Source: Pyrus communis
Lineage: Eukaryota > Streptophyta > Magnoliopsida > Rosales > Rosaceae
Reading direction: 5' to 3'
Length of the DNA: 64,000 nt
Assembly: GCF_963583255.1 (NCBI RefSeq)
Contig: NC_084808.1
Coordinates: 29,096,300 to 29,160,299, forward strand
Shown here piece by piece: positions 59,430 through 64,000 of this stretch. Under the pieces are notes generated by a model that did no database searches, was not told the origin of the DNA, and saw nothing but the letters and a program-made list of their open reading frames with translations. Position 1 is the first letter of the stretch. Each line of letters starts with the position of its first letter. The translations under genes were made by a program, and so were the position numbers.

Positions 59430-61080
59430 ATGCATATCGTCCAAGGTATGCCAACCCAAATGGCAAACAATACTTGTCTCGACAAGTCATAGAATTGACA
59501 AGCGCCCTCATGCAGCAGACAACCTTGGTGAATCAGCTATTGTTGCGTACCGAGATGCAACATGCCCTAGACGAGATGTCCCAAAGTAGGACAAAGGCAG
59601 ACGACGAACCTCTTTAGCAGCGTCCAAGCAAGCAACCCCTCGATTAGCCACGAACCAAGCGTTCGAGCAGTGTACACTCCCAATTGGGCCCCCGAGATAG
59701 CGTATACTCTCGTCTTAACGCATAGAGGAGCGTGCACTCTCAGTCAGGCCTATGGAAAAGCATACACTCACGGTTAAATGTTCATTCATGGCTAAGCCCG
59801 TAAGGAGCATCATCCACCTCACATCGGAGTAGGTAGCACGATAGACGGAGACAAGCAGTCACACAAACCAGCTCAAGTTCAACCGGCAGCCTACGAGTAA
59901 TTCGGTCGCCTACTAAGAACGTACCACATGCACCGCAACCGCAGCAATAGAAGAGCCGAGCGCATGGAAAAGCGGCCTAAACTAGCAGGTCACGACCGGG
60001 GCAGCTGAGAGTTCTGCTACCCCCAACAAAGCAATGAGAAGTTCCTAATCAAATGATTTTGCGATTTCCAAATGCAATGAGGTCACTGACGAGGCACTAC
60101 GACAAGACATGACCAACATAAGCAAGTCATCCTTCACAGATGAGATCTAGTAGGCAGAGCCTCCACACAAGTTTAACATGTCAAATTTCACATCCTTCAA
60201 AGGGGATGAAGACCCGGAGAAACATCTAAAGTACTACTGAAGCTCAATAATCCTCTATCGAAACAACAATGCTTTCATGTGCAAGATATTCGCCACCACT
60301 GTACAAGGCGAGGTGCAAGATTGGTTCCACACCCTACCGTCACAATCCATCAGACATTTCGACAAACTTTCTTTGGTTTTCACTAAACAATATTCATCCT
60401 ATCACTCGATCAAGAAGAAGTCTGACCACTCATTCAACATCAAGAAGAACCCAAAAGAGTCACTTTGTGACTATGTGAAAAGGTTTAAAGCAAAGAAGGC
60501 AAAGATAGTCGAATGTAACAACTCGATAGCTTGTGCATCCTTTCAAAAATAACTCCCAGCAGACCATCCGCTATTGGAAAATTGATCATGAAAGAAGATC
60601 TAACTCTGGCAGACTCATTCGCTCTGGTAGAGAAGCATGCACCTTGGGATGAGGCCTGACGAGCAGACAAGGCACTCGAGCAGTCTCGAAAAAAATCAGC
60701 AGTAGCTCAAAAGAAGGAGGACGGGAAAGAGTACAACAACAAAAGTAGGCAGGAAGCCAAGTAGCAGGGACCGATCCCCAACTAAAGGAGGCCTGACGCC
60801 AAAGAACTATTCTAAGTTCTCGATCCTGATCCACCAAATCCCCCACGACATCAAGAACAACTATGGTTCAAGCTGCCAAAGCAATCAAAGGGAGATATCT
60901 CCAAGTTGGACCACACCAAGTATTGCGCATTCCATTGTGGTCCCGGTCACACAACTGGCGATTGCTACACTTGGAGGAACTACCTAGAACAACTGGTGAA
61001 AGAATGCAAGGTCGACAGATACTTAGACATGCCAGATGCGCATCCGAGAAAAACGTAGACGCCGACGAAGAACCGCCAAC
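59430..61080 (+). pseudogene. Broken gag of the gypsy element
   Basis: Frames with stops show YLSRQVIELTSALMQQ (near 59477), FTSFKGDEDPEKHLKYY (about 60190), VQGEVQDWFHTLP (about 60303) and, at 60921-60965, a Tat-type zinc knuckle reading YCAFHCGPGHTTGDC. Several in-frame stops and shifts separate these blocks. Confidence 0.7.
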
Positions 61081-62067
61081 CAAGACAATTTGTATCAATG
61101 ACATCTTTGCAAAATTTGAGCACCTAGGACCCACTAACAACTCCAAGAAGAGAAAGATCCAGCAGACTCTACTAGTCTCACAGTTCCAGGCAGTCAACAC
61201 CTAACCTAGACCCATCATTGGCTTCACCGAGCAGGATTCTGAAAGCGTCGATTTTCTACACGACAACGTACTAATGATATTTGTCTAATTACCTCATGTT
61301 ATAGTCGACAAAATGATGGTTGATAACGGAAGTGCAATCAACCTACTTTAGTTCTCAGTAATTCAGAAGATGGGGCTGGAAAGCATAATCATATTTCTAG
61401 CGGAGGTACTCACCGGATTCAACGGACACACATCAACTACATTAGCAACATTACACTTGACATGAGAACACCGCCAGTTGTCTCGAAGCAAATGTTCACG
61501 ATAGTAAGTGACCTATCTTCTTACAATAGGATTATAGGGCTACCTTAGCCGATAAAGTTGGACGTTGTAACCTCCGTCAAGTATCAAAAATTTTGATTAT
61601 GCATCTCGGGATGAGGAATCAGAGAAATCAAGTCTGATTAGGCCACATCTCGACGATGCACTGTGCAAATACTGAATGAGTAAAAAAAAAAAGACTCCTA
61701 CCCTCATAGAGGCTACCAAGGTCCAAAAGGACGACAAAGCTACCAAATAACAATCACAGCAGACAGATCAAGAAGATTGTGTCCAAATAAATGCGCCAGC
61801 AAACGAGACGGGATGGAAACCCGAAGAAGACACCGAGCACATCATTTTTTATCCCCATCAGTTGAAGAAGACTACTAGAATTGGCTCACGTCTGAGCTCG
61901 AAAGAAAATGAGGAACTCACGGCTTTCCTTAAGGAAAATCGTGACATCTTCGCACGGTCACCTTTCGACATGCCTGGCATCGACATAAGATAGCTTGCCA
62001 CAAGTTGCATGTCGACCCTGCTGCCAAACCGATGATCCAAAAGAGAAGACATTTTGCACTCGAATGA

Positions 62068-62373
62068 GTGGAGATCATCGAAGTGAAAATCAACAAGCTA
62101 TTAGAGGCTAGGTTCATAGAAGAGATAGCACACTCAACGTGGCTTGCCAACATCGTGCTAGTAATAAAGAAAAAGAAGGGCAAATGGAGGGTTTGCGTAG
62201 ACTACACCAACCTCAACAAAGCATGCCTAAAGGATCCTTATCCAATTCCCCAAATCGATCTACTAATAGATTCTACTTTCATGAACCAGCTGCTCAATTT
62301 CTTGGACGCATACTCCAGCTACAACCAAATAACCATGCACGAGCCCAACAAAGAGAAAACCGGGTTCGTGTAA
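62068..62373 (+). pseudogene. Truncated reverse transcriptase of the gypsy element
   Basis: An open stretch carries the N-terminal RT blocks: WLANIVLVIKKKKGKWRVCV, DYTNLNKACLKDPYPIP and FLDAYSSYNQITM, ending EKTGFV at a stop. The catalytic YxDD block lies further downstream in intact elements and is absent. A protease-like DNGSA (about 61323-61337), followed by a stop, lies upstream. Confidence 0.85.
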
Positions 62374-62449
62374 GAGATTATGTTGTAATGTTTAATTAAT
62401 TTAGTTATTCATGCAAGAGATTATGTTGTAATTCAATACAAATTGGCAT

Positions 62450-63620
62450 TTTGTTTGTACAATAATATTTTACACTATAAAGCAGTTTGGGTTAGGCCAT
62501 ATAATGAGTTCGTTGTAAGAACAATGGCATTCCACGAACCTAATACACGCGAGAGAATATTCTATCATCTTTGTGTTTGTTTGTTAGAGCCATCAGGTTT
62601 ACGCTCTGATATTATGAAGAAGTTGATGTTCTACCATAAAACTAATTACAATTGGTAATTACATTCCTATAATACATGCAACAATTATAAAAATAATAGG
62701 GAGACTTTGGATACAGTCCCTAACTATTCTTTGACTAAAACCTTGTTGGTTTTCAATTTTGATCGAAATCCTTGAAATTAATGTGATAATTTATTTATAT
62801 GTATGCTACTATATTTTTTAGTTGAAAATTGAAATTTATAGTTGTTTATATTAATGAGAATTTAAATAAAAACCTATAATTTGTGCGATTAAAAATATTA
62901 TAATATAAATTATACTAATTTGTGGGATTAAAAATATTAAAATATGAATTATACTATTATGTGTGAAATTAACCAAAAAAATATTGTACCAAAACATGGA
63001 TACATTCTTCAAAACCACAATGCATGTATATATTCGATTAAGGAATATTACCATCAGAGTGAGGATAGCAGCACTTTTTAACTCTAGTATAACAGTTTAG
63101 CTCAACTAACGACAAGCTTAAGGAATATTAACATTAGAGTAGAACATTCGTAGAACTTTTGAACAAGAAATGTAGGGGACGCTAAGGAAATACCCTCCAA
63201 AAGAGGCGTACGCTGCTTTAAGCGACGAACACACGGTATTATTAAGTAGAAGGCTAAAGTATAGTTCGCTTTATGGTCACCGCACGGCTGCGTACGTTCA
63301 AGTGAAATCTGCTGCTCGCCAAATGGCTGTGTATAGCGGCCATTGTATTGTAATATTTACCCTATCTATATACAAATCCAGTGTTAACTGACTGATCGTA
63401 GGTTCGAATCCAACTTGCGAAGATTTGGTTCATTCCAAAAGCGGAAACCGAAACCACATCTACCAGAGCTAGAGGAGCATCCCTCCATATTTTCGGATCC
63501 TCGTAATAGCAAATAACAAGTCATTTGGTGAAATATTGGATATTTGGATGTAATCAAGGACAATTGTTCATCCAAAATGAAGGTTTGCTTCCTTCCTTCC
63601 TTCCGATCGATTATTCGATT
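62450..63620 (+). repeat. Second copy of the 56640-57490 segment, interrupted
   Basis: Blocks 62465-62635 and 63450-63610 match 56645-56995 and 57340-57490. The dispersed repeat copy 62702-63020 lies between them and is absent from the first copy, so it may have inserted after the duplication. Confidence 0.6.
62702..63020 (+). repeat. Dispersed AT-rich repeat, partner of 3860-4181
   Basis: It runs from GAGACTTTGGATACAGTCCC to ACCAAAACATGGATACATTC and matches the reverse complement of 3860-4181 along its length. No ORF is present. Confidence 0.6.
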
Positions 63621-64000
63621 TGAACGTAAAATGCTAAATGGACAAGAAAGGATAAGCTAATATGGAAAGAGTCATTTCAGAGAGTGGGGTAAAATGCGGC
63701 CATACAGCAATCTCTTGCGTTCCCCCACATTCATACTTCTGTTCTATGACATAAATCTAGTGAAACCCTAATGCCCCAAATTTTCCCTACGCCTGAAGCA
63801 AACGCGCAACAGAGGCCCCGAAAGACTTGATTCGGGAAGGCTCGCTGCTTCCTCTGCTTCTGAAGGCACCCTCTCGCCTACCTTCTAACAAAAATACCGA
63901 CTTTTTCCTATCATAAAAAAGGAGGACAGGACCTACGCGCCAGACCCATCAACCGACCACCTACTCACACTTGATGGACTTGTAAATGTGACGAACAAAC
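63621..64000. other. Right edge, no gene assigned
   Basis: GC content rises after about 63690 and CTTCCTCTGCTTC-type text appears, so a gene or its promoter may begin just beyond the window. Nothing can be assigned from the part seen. Confidence 0.35.

Larger units (their letters stand above)
58830..62373 (+). mobile_element. Degenerate Tat-lineage Ty3/gypsy retrotransposon
   Basis: Gag, protease and reverse-transcriptase remnants follow in the order typical of Ty3/gypsy elements, in several frames interrupted by stops. The zinc-knuckle form and the protease and RT motifs fit the Tat/Ogre branch. The element stops abruptly inside RT at 62373. No RNase H, integrase or right LTR is seen, and no left LTR could be delimited. 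The 58830-59400 part is unusually C/G-rich and non-coding, and is included only as a probable leader. It cannot move. Confidence 0.75.

Noticed and set aside
63395..63415. tRNA gene or SINE from the B-box-like GGTTCGAATCC
   Set aside because: No A box at the right distance and no cloverleaf could be drawn; one box is not enough.
1..64000. One functional gene cluster or pathway
   Set aside because: The intact genes belong to unrelated families on both strands with separate promoters; nothing supports joint function.

Overview
The window is plant nuclear DNA from a eudicot, most likely a woody member of the rose family (apple/pear/cherry group). The plant assignment rests on intron-containing genes of plant-only families (BBR/BPC, INDETERMINATE DOMAIN, BRI1-like, J18 cyclin, ANTH clathrin adaptor) and on Cassandra retroelements carrying 5S-rRNA-like LTRs. 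The family-level placement is inference from the look of the proteins and repeats, not from a search. Only the cis evidence (frames, splice sites, terminal repeats, target-site duplications) was read directly.

Layout. 1-4.9 kb is AT-rich repeat DNA holding a 2.25-kb solo LTR and a Cassandra solo LTR, each with a perfect 5-bp target duplication. 4.99-6.5 kb is a nine-exon cyclin-J18 gene. 7.6-11.1 kb is an eleven-exon IAR1 zinc-transporter gene, preceded by a 34-codon membrane-peptide ORF. 11.7-12.8 kb (minus) is a three-exon gene for a 179-residue protein I do not recognise. 14.5-15.7 kb is a single-exon ANTH-domain clathrin adaptor gene. 16.7-20.6 kb is a decayed tandem repeat (about 320 bp, eight units) with two complete Cassandra elements inserted in opposite orientation and a SINE-like fragment. 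21.4-22.25 kb (minus) is a BASIC PENTACYSTEINE gene with a long GA tract upstream. 24.9-27.2 kb is a frameshifted MS1/MMD1-type PHD-finger pseudogene. 31.6-33.9 kb is an IDD14/15/16 (SGR5-like) zinc-finger gene. 37.6-41.0 kb (minus) is a single-exon BRI1-like receptor kinase of the BRL2/VH1 type.

The right third (45.8-64 kb) is accessory. It has one intact four-exon aldo-keto reductase gene (52.4-54.6 kb, with a MITE in intron 2) and two broken relatives on either side, carried by what looks like a local segmental duplication. It also has a 1.6-kb non-autonomous long-TIR element, CATG-rich foldback repeats, four palindromes spaced exactly 50 bp, a foldback MITE, and the wreck of a Tat-lineage Ty3/gypsy element.

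The protein genes are unrelated neighbours rather than a pathway. Several act in development or hormone responses (IAR1 in auxin-conjugate sensitivity, SGR5-type IDD in gravitropism, BRL2 in vascular patterning, BPC in developmental gene repression), but nothing in the sequence ties them into one system. The least explained signals are three stem-loops with compensatory base changes in the solo LTR, four helically spaced GGAATATTCC palindromes in the same LTR, and the 50-bp-phased palindrome array at 50.85-51.02 kb.
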